A stretch of 59,190 nt of DNA from assembly GCF_018784445.1 (NCBI RefSeq), contig NZ_WQOH01000092.1:1-59190 (forward strand), in the 5' to 3' direction. Positions 41,835-50,019 of the stretch are shown one piece after another. How positions within the stretch are numbered: position 1 is the stretch's first letter; each line of letters begins with the position of its first letter. The stretch comes from Gemmiger formicilis. GTDB taxonomy: Bacteria > Bacillota > Clostridia > Oscillospirales > Ruminococcaceae. The notes under the pieces were generated by a model. It saw nothing but the letters and a program-made list of their open reading frames with translations. It searched no databases and was not told the DNA's origin. The position numbers and the translations under genes are program-made.

Positions 41835-43067
41835 ATGGCAAAGCTGGATGAACAAATCAAGACCATGGCGGGCTACTTCGCGGCGGATTGCGAGGCTGAC
41901 GGTAGACTTTCGCTTGTGCTGGAAGTGGAGCACTTCATCACCTGTTCAGATGGCCGCGCGGCAAACTTTGCTGCCGTGCAGGCAGCCGTGCAGGATATGC
42001 AGCAGCAGGCCGACGCGCCAATCATCGTAGACGGCACCTACATGGGGTACAGCGGCCTGGCCGCGTCGGTCACGATGGGGCCTGCGTGCCAGCTCTGCCT
42101 GACGCTGGCCGCGCAGCGGGACGTGCAGGACATGATGGACCTGTACAACCGCCTGTATCTGCAAATAGGGCTGGCGCTGGCGGCGCATGGCCTGCGTGCC
42201 TGGGCGCTGGGCTGCCACCCCACCACCCGCGCCGAGGCCCTGCCTCTGGTGCCGCGCACCCGGGATGAAGCCATGGACCGGTATTTCAAAAATACCGGCT
42301 CCTGTGGAACGCAGGTGATGCGCGGCACAGCGGCGACACTGCTCTCGATTGACTATTTTGATGAGATGGATTTTGTGCGCAAAATGCGTGTGGCCAGCCT
42401 GCTTACACCATTCTTTGCGCTGCTCTGCGACAATGCGCCCATCTACCAGGGCAGCCGCAATTCCATGTGCAGTGTGCGCACGCGTATCTGGCAGGATGTG
42501 GACCACGACCGCTGTGGCGTTGTGCCGCACCTGATGGACCTGGACTTCGGCTTTGCCCGCTATGCGGAAAATGTGCTGACCAAGCCGCAAATTACCGCCT
42601 GGCGCACCGGCAGGGTAAAGGCTGTGGGCAGCAAGACGGCCCCGGAGCTGTACGCCGCCCACCTCAGCCAGAGGGAAGCCGCACAAATCCTGTCCAATTT
42701 CTTTTACGATGTGCGGCTTAAATCCCGCATTGAACTCCGTGCCGCCGACAGCATGCCGCCGCGCTATATTGCGGCCTACGCCCAACTGGTCAAATCTGTG
42801 TTCGGCAGCCCGGCCGCGCTGCAAAACGTGCTGCGGCACTACGCGGGCATCACGACGTTGGATATCACCACGGCCAAGCTGGCGGTCTGCAAGGACGGCT
42901 TCAACGCGCTGGCTTACGGTAAGCCCATCAGCAGTGAGCTGACCTGGCTGCTGATGCAGGCCCGCAGCCGCACACCCTCCCAGGAGGAACGCGCCCTGCT
43001 GGATCCCTTCATGGCACTGGTCATGAAACGGAAAACCATCCGTGAAACGGAAAGTTATAACGAATAA
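41835..43067 (+). CDS. gshA: Glutamate-cysteine ligase family 2 (GCS2) protein
   Basis: A 410-residue protein. The strongest signals are 'NTGSCGTQVMRGTAATLLSI' with 'DYFDEMDFVRKMRVASLLTP' and then 'NSMCSVRTRIWQDVDHDRCG' (about residues 155-235). These are hallmarks of the GCS2 (plant/proteobacterial type) glutamate-cysteine ligase family, which makes gamma-glutamylcysteine from Glu, Cys and ATP. No glutathione synthetase is adjacent, so the product may stop at gamma-glutamylcysteine, or the enzyme may ligate something else (EgtA-like). It lies on a single-gene transcript next to a DinB-like gene. Symbol by family only. Confidence 0.82.
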   Translation: MAKLDEQIKTMAGYFAADCEADGRLSLVLEVEHFITCSDGRAANFAAVQAAVQDMQQQADAPIIVDGTYMGYSGLAASVTMGPACQLCLTLAAQRDVQDMMDLYNRLYLQIGLALAAHGLRAWALGCHPTTRAEALPLVPRTRDEAMDRYFKNTGSCGTQVMRGTAATLLSIDYFDEMDFVRKMRVASLLTPFFALLCDNAPIYQGSRNSMCSVRTRIWQDVDHDRCGVVPHLMDLDFGFARYAENVLTKPQITAWRTGRVKAVGSKTAPELYAAHLSQREAAQILSNFFYDVRLKSRIELRAADSMPPRYIAAYAQLVKSVFGSPAALQNVLRHYAGITTLDITTAKLAVCKDGFNALAYGKPISSELTWLLMQARSRTPSQEERALLDPFMALVMKRKTIRETESYNE

Positions 43068-43112
43068 TCGACGATGCTGCGGGTATACTAGCCCCTGAAA
43101 GGGGGCTGTGCC

Positions 43113-43634
43113 GTGCGGGAAACATCGTATCATGCGGTCATCGGGGAGATGACCGTGCGAGCACTGTGGGAGATGCAGAACGTCATGGACTGCATCCCCG
43201 ACGAACTGTGGGATCACTGTTACGGCGGCGCACCGCTGTGGCAGCATTTGTACCACACGCTGCACCACCTGGATCAGTGGTTCATCAACCCGCGTGACAA
43301 CGATTTTGTAGAACCGCCGGTCCACACGCCGCACTTGCAGGAGTTGGATATCTACCCGGCCACGCACTTGTCGCGCCGGGACATGGATGACTATTTTTAT
43401 ACGATAAAAGCAAAACTGTCTATTTATCTGACTTCGCTGCATGATGAGGATCTATTGCAGCGGCCCGAGAACTGCGAGTGGACACGGTTCACATTGATTT
43501 TATCGCAGTATCGTCACTTATATATGCACATGGGAATGCTGATGGGCTTTGTCGAGGCCGAGACCGGCCTCTGCCCGCGCATTTTGAAGGTGAGTGAGGA
43601 ACTCCCGACGCCGCCCTACGACCCATACGAATGA
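43113..43634 (+). CDS. DinB-like four-helix protein
   Basis: A 173-residue protein with a GTG start. The regularly spaced histidines in 'LYHTLHHLDQW' (about residues 45-55) and 'QYRHLYMHMGML' (about 128-140) fit the metal-binding DinB/YfiT fold. Such proteins often act as thiol-dependent transferases, which would suit its position beside a gamma-glutamylcysteine-forming enzyme; that link is inference. The ribosome site AGGGGGC lies in a hairpin AGCCCC/GGGGCT (43091-43108). A weak TATACT (43084-43089) lies upstream. It is followed after 9 bases by a lipoprotein gene. Confidence 0.72.
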   Translation: MRETSYHAVIGEMTVRALWEMQNVMDCIPDELWDHCYGGAPLWQHLYHTLHHLDQWFINPRDNDFVEPPVHTPHLQELDIYPATHLSRRDMDDYFYTIKAKLSIYLTSLHDEDLLQRPENCEWTRFTLILSQYRHLYMHMGMLMGFVEAETGLCPRILKVSEELPTPPYDPYE

Positions 43635-43643
43635 GAGGTTTTT

Positions 43644-44126
43644 ATGAAGTGTTTCTCTGCCGCTGCGACGGTGGTGCTGGCGGCTATGCTGTGCGGCTGC
43701 CAGCAAAAAGCAGATATGACCCCGGTGTGGCAGACTGACCTGCCCACCACCGGCGTACATATGGAACTGAGCAACACCGATGACATCAGCTTTGACCCTG
43801 CCTACTACGCGCAGACGCGGGAGGATGCCTTTTACAACAACCTGCACGAGATATCCGCTGTCATGGCGGAAGGGGCACCGGTCGTCACCTTCTACGGCGT
43901 GACGGCGGACGAGGTGAAGCTGATTTATCTTGAAAACATCGGCGACTACCTCTATGTGGACTACGACCGCGTGGCACCGCAGGAAAAGCTGGATTACGTG
44001 CGCATCGACGGCGACGGCTATGTCTCCTACAAGCTGGACACCGCGTACAATTTTGAGTTTACGGTCACGACGGATAAGGGTGAGGATCAATATCTGGTCG
44101 TGAGCCGGAGAAGCGATATTCAATAA
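43644..44126 (+). CDS. Putative lipoprotein
   Basis: A 160-residue protein. The signal peptide (MKCFSAAATVVLAAMLCGCQ) ends in LCGC with Cys19 as the lipidation site. The mature part contains 'DISFDPAYYAQTREDAFYNN' and beta-rich segments but no domain I recognise. It lies 9 bases after the DinB-like gene, so they may be co-transcribed. A bidirectional terminator follows. Confidence 0.75.
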   Translation: MKCFSAAATVVLAAMLCGCQQKADMTPVWQTDLPTTGVHMELSNTDDISFDPAYYAQTREDAFYNNLHEISAVMAEGAPVVTFYGVTADEVKLIYLENIGDYLYVDYDRVAPQEKLDYVRIDGDGYVSYKLDTAYNFEFTVTTDKGEDQYLVVSRRSDIQ

Positions 44127-44132
44127 AAAATG

Positions 44133-44176
44133 CCTGCCGCAGGGGAAGTGAACGATGTCACTTGCGGCAGGTATTT
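44133..44176. terminator. Bidirectional terminator
   Basis: CCTGCCGCA/TGCGGCAGG encloses a second inverted repeat AAGTGA/TCACTT. It has TATTTTATA on the plus side and TTTTTT on the minus side, between convergent genes. Confidence 0.85.
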
Positions 44177-44182
44177 TATACA

Positions 44183-45235
44183 TTAAGATTTTGGCATATC
44201 CAGCGTCGTGGTGGGGAAAGCAAACTCGCAGTCGTCCGCGCGGACTTTATCAAGAATCAGCAGGTTCAGGCGGTTCTTGACCTGCAAATAATCGCGCAGA
44301 GAAGTTTTAGTTATGTACACGCGGCACAGCAGGTCGATACTGTAATCATTGAATTTATCAAGCGTGACACTTACGCCGTTTTCCTTCACATCAGGCTGGG
44401 CAAGCAGCAGACCTGTCAAGTCTGTTGTCAGATGTTCCAGCTTTTCGCGGGGGGTATCATAGGTAAGGCCGATGGTAAAACTCCACAGGCGGCTTGTGCG
44501 GCAATCACAGTTTTGAATATACTCGGCGGCAACCTTCGAGTTTTCTATCGTAATAACAACATTATCCGGGGTACGTATCCGTGTAGAGCGGAAGGAGATA
44601 TCCTCGACGGTTCCTTCATAGTCTCCGAAAACCACATAATCCCCAATACCAAAAGGATGCTCCAGCACAAGCGTGATGCCGGCAATCAGGTTGGACAGTG
44701 TGGACTGCGCAGCCAGTGAAACAGCGAGGCCGGCAACCCCGGCACCGGTCAGCAGACCGCTGACCGGCACACCCAGGCGGTCCAGCGTCGCAATGCCGGT
44801 GAACACCACGACCAGCGCGTGAAAGATATTCTCAAAAAAGTGGCCCATTGTTTGGTGGGTCTGCAAGTCAAGACGATTCTCCGCACTGTGCAGCAGCAAA
44901 CGGGAAACCGGCGCAGCGCGCCAGCTGCCAAGCCCAAGAAAAAAGATGACCAACAGATCGGAGCCGACATCCAATACATTCTGGAATTTGGCATCTGTGA
45001 CAAATACAAATGGCAGCATGGAAATAGCCAGCAAGAAAAGAAAAACACGCAGTATCATAGCAAGCGGAAAAACGTAACTTTCCAGCAAAATGTGCAGCCA
45101 CGATGCCATGTGGGACTTGGTACGCCTTAGAAAGCCATCGGCAATGCGGCGGAAGAGCATCGGCAGCACAACGGCCAGAAGCGCCAGCACCAGAGAAGGA
45201 ACCAGCGAGCCCAAATCAAACGAAAAATCAAACAT
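44183..45235 (-). CDS. MscS-family mechanosensitive channel
   Basis: About 350 residues from MFDFSFDLGSLVPS. Three or more N-terminal membrane helices end in the pore-lining glycine/alanine helix 'GAGVAGLAVSLAAQSTLSNL' (about residues 150-170). The MscS beta domain follows with 'GITLVLEHPFGIGDYVVFGD' and 'STRIRTPDNVVITIENSKVA', and then the alpha/beta tail. It releases solutes on osmotic downshift. The ATG at 45235 (site GAGGTATCC) is preferred over one 42 bases further out. It is transcribed divergently from the FMN riboswitch-ribU unit. Confidence 0.92.
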   Translation of the reverse strand: MFDFSFDLGSLVPSLVLALLAVVLPMLFRRIADGFLRRTKSHMASWLHILLESYVFPLAMILRVFLFLLAISMLPFVFVTDAKFQNVLDVGSDLLVIFFLGLGSWRAAPVSRLLLHSAENRLDLQTHQTMGHFFENIFHALVVVFTGIATLDRLGVPVSGLLTGAGVAGLAVSLAAQSTLSNLIAGITLVLEHPFGIGDYVVFGDYEGTVEDISFRSTRIRTPDNVVITIENSKVAAEYIQNCDCRTSRLWSFTIGLTYDTPREKLEHLTTDLTGLLLAQPDVKENGVSVTLDKFNDYSIDLLCRVYITKTSLRDYLQVKNRLNLLILDKVRADDCEFAFPTTTLDMPKS

Positions 45236-45265
45236 AGGATACCTCGCGCATAAGTTTCTGCGCTG

Positions 45266-45294
45266 ATTATACCACAACCTCTTGCATTTTGCAA
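45266..45294 (-). promoter_or_regulatory. Promoter of the MscS gene
   Basis: On the minus strand TTGCAA (45289-45294) and TATAAT (45266-45271) are 17 bases apart. It overlaps the -35 of the opposite promoter. Confidence 0.7.
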
Positions 45295-45309
45295 AAACTG
45301 TGCTATACT
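45282..45309 (+). promoter_or_regulatory. Promoter of the ribU leader
   Basis: TTGCAT (45282-45287), 16-base spacer, TATACT (45304-45309); the riboswitch begins about 18 bases after the -10. Confidence 0.75.
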
Positions 45310-45326
45310 ATTGCACAGAAAGTCTG

Positions 45327-45452
45327 TTTCAGGGCGGGGTGTGATTCCCCACCGGCGGTAAACGACGCAAGCCGTAAGCCCGCGACCGGCTGTTTTGGCA
45401 GCCGCTGACCCGGTGCGATTCCGGGGCCGACGGTATAGTCCGGATGAAAGAA
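45327..45452 (+). ncRNA. FMN riboswitch (RFN element)
   Basis: The conserved strings AGGGCGGGGTGTGATTCCCC, ACCGGCGGTAAA, AAGCCCGCGA, GACCCGGTGCGATTCCGGGG and CCGACGGTATAGTCCGGATG, in order, are the hallmarks of the FMN aptamer. FMN binding should favour the terminator at 45481-45519 and switch off ribU. Confidence 0.96.
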
Positions 45453-45480
45453 ACGGAAAGCTGACTGCTTTGCTTTTCTG

Positions 45481-45519
45481 CGCCCTGCTGTATATTTGTA
45501 CGGCAGGGCGTTTTCTTTT
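45481..45519 (+). terminator. FMN riboswitch expression-platform terminator
   Basis: CGCCCTGC/GCAGGGCG with a short loop, followed by TTTTCTTTT, 29 bases after the aptamer and 70 bases before ribU. Confidence 0.88.
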
Positions 45520-45588
45520 GCAAAGGGCAGGGCAGAGCCTCCCGGGTTCGTGAGCTGACTTTCACACTATTTTCGGGAGGTAAATCTC

Positions 45589-46185
45589 ATGCAAAACTCT
45601 ACAACCAATGTCCGCAAACTCACCGGTACCGCCATGCTGGGTGCTGTCGCTGCCGTATTGATGTACCTGGAATTTCCCATTCCCATCATGCCGTCCTTCG
45701 TCAAGCTGGATGTATCCGAACTGCCCGCCTTGTTGGCGGCCTATGCCTACGGCCCGCTGTCCGGCATCGCGGTCTGCCTGATCAAGAACCTGATCAAGCT
45801 GCCCAGCACCAGCACGGCCGCTGTCGGTGAGCTGTTCAACTTCGTCATGGGTGCGCTGTTCGTCGGCGTGGCGGGCTTTGTCTACAAGCGCAGCAAGACC
45901 CGCCGAAGTGCTCTCATCGGCGCAGGGCTGGGCGCGCTGGTTATGGCCGTCGTCAGCGTGCCGTACAACTATTTCATCGTTTACCCGGCCTATGTGGTCA
46001 TGTACCACCTGCCGCTGGAGGCCATCATCGGGATGTACCAGGCTATCAATCCCAGCGTGGACGGCCTACTGGCCTGCCTGCTGACCTTCAATCTGCCGTT
46101 CACCCTTTTTAAGGGTCTGCTGGATGCGGCGCTCTGCTTCCTTATTTATAAGCCCTTGTCGCCGATTTTGCATGGCAGAAAGTAA
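45589..46185 (+). CDS. ribU: Riboflavin ECF transporter S component
   Basis: A 198-residue, six-helix membrane protein ('MLGAVAAVLMYLEFPIPIMP', 'SELPALLAAYAYGPLSGIAV', 'VSVPYNYFIVYPAYVVMYHL', 'PFTLFKGLLDAALCFLIYKP'). The length and the 'FPIP' and 'D(V)SELPAL' signatures fit RibU, the riboflavin-binding part of an ECF importer that shares its EcfAA'T energy module encoded elsewhere. Regulation by the upstream FMN riboswitch supports the substrate. Ribosome site TCGGGAGG, ATG at 45589. Confidence 0.95.
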   Translation: MQNSTTNVRKLTGTAMLGAVAAVLMYLEFPIPIMPSFVKLDVSELPALLAAYAYGPLSGIAVCLIKNLIKLPSTSTAAVGELFNFVMGALFVGVAGFVYKRSKTRRSALIGAGLGALVMAVVSVPYNYFIVYPAYVVMYHLPLEAIIGMYQAINPSVDGLLACLLTFNLPFTLFKGLLDAALCFLIYKPLSPILHGRK

Positions 46186-46253
46186 AAACCACACACGCCA
46201 CGCAATCTGCCCCACTTTTGTGCAAACCTGCCGAACTGCACAACCAATTATCG

Positions 46254-46282
46254 TTGACTTTGCCTAAAGTCTATGGTACACT
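46254..46282 (+). promoter_or_regulatory. Promoter of the metK leader
   Basis: TTGACT (46254-46259), 17-base spacer, TACACT (46277-46282), 24 bases before the SAM riboswitch. Confidence 0.75.
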
Positions 46283-46305
46283 AACTACACAACAACAGAA
46301 TAGCA

Positions 46306-46402
46306 ACTTATCAAGAGCGGCTGAGGGAACAGGCCCGATGAAGCCCGACAACCTGCGTGCAAACGCAAGGTGCCAAGTCCTGCGGGAAACCGAAAGATAA
46401 GC
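46306..46402 (+). ncRNA. SAM-I riboswitch (S box)
   Basis: The CTTATC/GATAAG closing helix (46307-46312 with 46396-46401), 'AAGAGCGGCTGAGGGAACAG', 'GCCCGATGAAGCCCGACAACC' read as separate blocks, 'GGTGCCAAGTCC' and 'GAAAGATAAG' are the S-box core. S-adenosylmethionine should switch off metK. Confidence 0.96.
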
Positions 46403-46408
46403 GTTTAC

Positions 46409-46439
46409 GCGCACAGTCTTTCCGGCTGTGCGCTTTTTT
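46409..46439 (+). terminator. SAM-I riboswitch terminator
   Basis: GCGCACAG (46409-46416) pairs with CTGTGCGC (46426-46433), followed by TTTTTTG. Confidence 0.92.
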
Positions 46440-46488
46440 GTTTCCAGGGTTGCGTTTCTGCCGAATATTTTATAGGAGGCTTTTTCCC

Positions 46489-47637
46489 ATGTCCAAAGTT
46501 CTTTTCACGTCCGAATCTGTCACCGAGGGGCATCCCGACAAAATCTGCGACCAGATTTCCGATGCCATCCTCGATGCCATCCTGGCCCAGGATCCCGGTG
46601 CGCGTGTAGCGTGCGAGACGACCTGCTCCACCGGCCTTGTCCACATCATGGGCGAGATCACCACGAGCTGCTACGTTGACATCCCCGGCACCGCCCGCGA
46701 GGTCATCCGCTCCATCGGCTACGACCGTGCCAAGTACGGCTTCGACTGCGATACCTGCGGCGTTATCACCAACATCGACGGCCAGAGCCCGGACATTGCC
46801 CTTGGCACCAACGATGAGGTTGCCGGTGCGGGCGACCAGGGCATGATGTTCGGCTACGCCTGCAACGAGACGCCCGAACTGATGCCGCTGCCCATCAGCC
46901 TGGCCCACAAGCTGGCCAAGCGCCTGACAGAGGTCCGCAAGAACGGCACCCTGGATTATCTGCGCCCGGACGGCAAGAGCCAGGTCACGGTCGAGTATAA
47001 CGACGGCAAGCCGGTCCGCATCGACGCCGTGGTCATTTCCAGTCAGCACAGCCCCGACGTCAGCCAGGAGCAGCTGCATGAGGACATCCGCCGCGAGGTC
47101 ATCGAGAAGGTCATCCCCGCCGAGCTGCTGGACGAGAACACCAAGTATTACATCAACCCCACCGGCCGCTTTGTTGTGGGCGGCCCGCAGGGCGACTCCG
47201 GCCTGACCGGCCGCAAGATTATCGTTGACACCTACGGCGGCTATGCTCGCCACGGCGGCGGTGCTTTCAGCGGCAAGGACCCCAGCAAGGTCGACCGTTC
47301 CGCCGCTTACGCTGCCCGCTGGGTCGCCAAGAATGTGGTTGCCGCAGGTCTGGCTACCAAGTGTGAGGTCGAGCTGGCCTATGCCATCGGCGTTGCCAAG
47401 CCGGTTTCCATCATGGTCGATACCTTCGGCACCGGCACGGTGGCTGATGAGAAGATCGAGCAGGCTGTCGAGAAGGTCTTTGACCTGACCCCCGCTGCCA
47501 TCATCCGCGACCTTGACCTGCGCAAGCCCATCTATCGGCAGCTGGCTGCCTACGGTCACATGGGCCGTGAGGACTTGGGCGTGAAGTGGGAGAGCACCGA
47601 CCGCGCCGACGCCTTGAAGGCTGCTGTCGCTGAATAA
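46489..47637 (+). CDS. metK: S-adenosylmethionine synthetase
   Basis: A 382-residue protein from [20 protein letters not shown]. It shows the MetK signatures [31 protein letters not shown] (ATP/metal loop), '[20 protein letters not shown]' and '[20 protein letters not shown]'. It makes SAM from methionine and ATP in the cytoplasm. The ATG at 46489 follows AGGAGG; upstream frames run through the riboswitch and are rejected. It is controlled by the SAM-I riboswitch and ends at a strong terminator. Confidence 0.99.
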   Translation: MSKVLFTSESVTEGHPDKICDQISDAILDAILAQDPGARVACETTCSTGLVHIMGEITTSCYVDIPGTAREVIRSIGYDRAKYGFDCDTCGVITNIDGQSPDIALGTNDEVAGAGDQGMMFGYACNETPELMPLPISLAHKLAKRLTEVRKNGTLDYLRPDGKSQVTVEYNDGKPVRIDAVVISSQHSPDVSQEQLHEDIRREVIEKVIPAELLDENTKYYINPTGRFVVGGPQGDSGLTGRKIIVDTYGGYARHGGGAFSGKDPSKVDRSAAYAARWVAKNVVAAGLATKCEVELAYAIGVAKPVSIMVDTFGTGTVADEKIEQAVEKVFDLTPAAIIRDLDLRKPIYRQLAAYGHMGREDLGVKWESTDRADALKAAVAE

Positions 47638-47648
47638 AAAATATTTTT

Positions 47649-47680
47649 GTCCCTGCGCCATAACGGTGCAGGGACATTTT
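47649..47680 (+). terminator. Terminator after metK
   Basis: GTCCCTGC pairs with GCAGGGAC around GCCATAACGGT, followed by ATTTTTTG. Confidence 0.9.
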
Positions 47681-47695
47681 TTGTGTTTTGGGGAT

Positions 47696-47724
47696 TTGCC
47701 AAACGCCCCCATATGGGGTATAAT
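47696..47724 (+). promoter_or_regulatory. Promoter of recD2
   Basis: TTGCCA (47696-47701), 17-base spacer, TATAAT (47719-47724), 49 bases before the start codon. Confidence 0.75.
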
Positions 47725-47772
47725 ATCTTTATCTGTGAAAGTGCGGCGATTTTGGAGGAAAGGGGGCAGACC

Positions 47773-50019
47773 ATGGCTGAAAAACAGAACCAGCAGCTGA
47801 TGAAGCTGGAAGGTGTCGTCGAGCACGTCATCTATGAAAACGCCGAGTCCGGCTATGCCGTGTTCGAGGTCGATGCAGGCGGCACCGACGTCGTTGTTGC
47901 GGGCAACGTGGGCGGCGTGGATAACGGTATGTCCGTGACCGTCTACGGCCATATGGTCAATCACCCCAGCTATGGCGAACAGTTCAAGGCCGAGACTATC
48001 GAGGCCAGCCTGCCAGAGGATACCAGCGCCATTTTAAGCTACCTGTCCAGCGGCGTGCTGCCCTACATCGGGCCTTCCACCGCCAAAAAGCTGGTGGCTA
48101 AATTCGGCGAAGATACGCTCAACGTTATCGCCCAGACCCCGCAAAAACTCTGTGAGCTCAAGGGCATCAATGAGCAGAAAGCCGCCATCATCTCCAACGA
48201 GTTCCGCCGGATGTACGGCGTGCGGGAGGTCGTGGCCTGGTTTGCCCGCTATGGCCTGACAGCCCAGCAGGCCGTGACCGCCTACCGCGCTTTTGGCCCG
48301 CACACCGTTGAGGCATTGACTCAGAACCCCTATCTGCTCTGTGGCGAGCCGCTGCAATTAAAATTCGGCCAGGTGGACGGCATTGCCGCCGCGCTGCAAT
48401 TTGAAACCGGCTGCCGCCTGCGCGTCGCGGCGGGACTGCTCTACGCGCTGCGCCACAATGCGGGCAATGGCCACACCTGTCTGCCAAGGGATAAACTGCT
48501 AGATTCCACGTCAAAATTCCTGCGCGTGCCGCCCGATGAAATTGAAGCGGGCCTGGACGAACTGCTCAGTGCCGAGGAACTGCGCACCCGCACGTTTGAC
48601 GGCGTCGAGTACATCTACCTGCCCGACCTGCTCAGTGCCGAGGAAGATATCGCCGCGCGGCTGGGGCAGCTGTCCACCTTCCCGACAGAGGTGCCCAAGA
48701 CGCTGGACGCCGATATCCGCGTGCTGGAAATGGCCCAGGGCTTTGAGTACGCGCCGTTGCAAAAGCAGGCCATCAAGCTGGCGCTGTCCAGCCGCGTGAT
48801 GGTGCTGACCGGCGGCCCCGGCACCGGCAAGACGACGACGGTCAACGCGATTTTGAGCCTGTACGAGGCCCTGTATGACCGCGTGGCACTCTGCGCCCCC
48901 ACAGGCCGCGCCGCCAAGCGGTTGAGCGAACTGACCGGGCACGCAGCTTCGACCATCCACCGCCTGCTGGAAGTGGATTACAGCAGCGGCAATGTGCGTT
49001 TTATCCATAACGAAAAAAACCTTTTAAAATATGATGTCATCATCCTGGATGAGATGAGCATGGTGGACGTCAAGCTGTTCCAGGCGCTGCTGGCGGCGGC
49101 GCGGTATCACTGCCGTATTATTATGGTAGGAGACGCCGACCAGCTCCCCAGCGTCGGCCCGGGCAACATTCTGGGCGAGATTTTGCGCGCGGGCGTTGTG
49201 CCTACGGTGCGCTTGACGGATATCTTCCGCCAGGCGCAGCAAAGCCTCATTGTCCAGAACGCCCACCGCATTGTCGAGGGCCGGATGCCCCAGAAGGGTG
49301 GGGCCAAAGATGACTTCTTCTTGATCGAATCCACCGGCCTTGCCTGCCAAAAGCTCGTCTGCGACCTGGTCAGTAAGCGCCTGCCCAAGGCCTACGGTTT
49401 TGACCCGGTCAAGGACATTCAGGTGCTTTGCCCGACCAAAGTCGGCCCTACCGGCAGCGTGGAGCTGAACAAGAAATTGCAGGAAATTTTGAACCCGCCT
49501 GCCAAGGGCCGCGCCCAGATCGGCACCGCCGAAAGTGCAAAAATTCTGCGTCTGGGCGACAAAGTTATGCAGGTGAAAAACGACTACGACATCACCTTTG
49601 AGCGCGACGGTGCCGAGGCTGGCGTCGGCGCGTACAACGGCGATCTAGGCATCATCACCGCTGTGGATGTGGATGCCCGCGCCGTGACCGTGATGATGGA
49701 CGACCGCAAGTATACCTACACCGCCGACCAGCTCAATGAACTGGAACCTGCCTACGCTGTGACCATACACAAAAGCCAGGGCTCGGAGTTCCCGGCCGTG
49801 GTGCTGCCGGTGGCCGATGTGCCCGCCAGGCTGTGCTACCGCAACCTTTTGTATACCGGCGTGACCCGCGCACGCAAGCTCTGTGTGCTGACCGGCACGG
49901 CCCGCACCGAGCAGGCTATGGTGGAGAATGTGCGCCAGAATATGCGGTACAGCGGGCTGCGCTATTTGCTGAAGGATGCCGCCACACCGACGGAGGAAAA
50001 AGCCCATGAAACAATATGA
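47773..50019 (+). CDS. recD2: RecD2-family ATP-dependent DNA helicase
   Basis: A 748-residue superfamily 1B helicase from MAEKQNQQLMKLEG. An N-terminal OB-like part and helix-hairpin-helix repeats (about residues 75-190) precede Walker A GGPGTGKT (about 345-352). Walker B-like 'VIILDEMSMVD', the motif 'GDADQLPSVGPGN' and the C-terminal UvrD-like motif 'AVTIHKSQGSEF' follow. RecD2 works outside RecBCD in genome maintenance. A longer frame from 47647 crosses the metK terminator and the promoter, so 47773 (site GGAGGAAAGGGGG) is chosen. Its last 14 bases overlap the mreB-like gene. Confidence 0.95.
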   Translation: MAEKQNQQLMKLEGVVEHVIYENAESGYAVFEVDAGGTDVVVAGNVGGVDNGMSVTVYGHMVNHPSYGEQFKAETIEASLPEDTSAILSYLSSGVLPYIGPSTAKKLVAKFGEDTLNVIAQTPQKLCELKGINEQKAAIISNEFRRMYGVREVVAWFARYGLTAQQAVTAYRAFGPHTVEALTQNPYLLCGEPLQLKFGQVDGIAAALQFETGCRLRVAAGLLYALRHNAGNGHTCLPRDKLLDSTSKFLRVPPDEIEAGLDELLSAEELRTRTFDGVEYIYLPDLLSAEEDIAARLGQLSTFPTEVPKTLDADIRVLEMAQGFEYAPLQKQAIKLALSSRVMVLTGGPGTGKTTTVNAILSLYEALYDRVALCAPTGRAAKRLSELTGHAASTIHRLLEVDYSSGNVRFIHNEKNLLKYDVIILDEMSMVDVKLFQALLAAARYHCRIIMVGDADQLPSVGPGNILGEILRAGVVPTVRLTDIFRQAQQSLIVQNAHRIVEGRMPQKGGAKDDFFLIESTGLACQKLVCDLVSKRLPKAYGFDPVKDIQVLCPTKVGPTGSVELNKKLQEILNPPAKGRAQIGTAESAKILRLGDKVMQVKNDYDITFERDGAEAGVGAYNGDLGIITAVDVDARAVTVMMDDRKYTYTADQLNELEPAYAVTIHKSQGSEFPAVVLPVADVPARLCYRNLLYTGVTRARKLCVLTGTARTEQAMVENVRQNMRYSGLRYLLKDAATPTEEKAHETI

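Noticed and set aside
41946-43442. 498-codon antisense frame over the ligase and DinB-like genes
   Set aside because: Spans two real genes and their promoter gap, with no initiation signals.
46405-47964. 519-codon open frame antisense to metK
   Set aside because: GC-rich core genes create long antisense frames; this one has no ribosome site, is full of Ala/Val/Asp-type shadow composition and covers an unambiguous metK.
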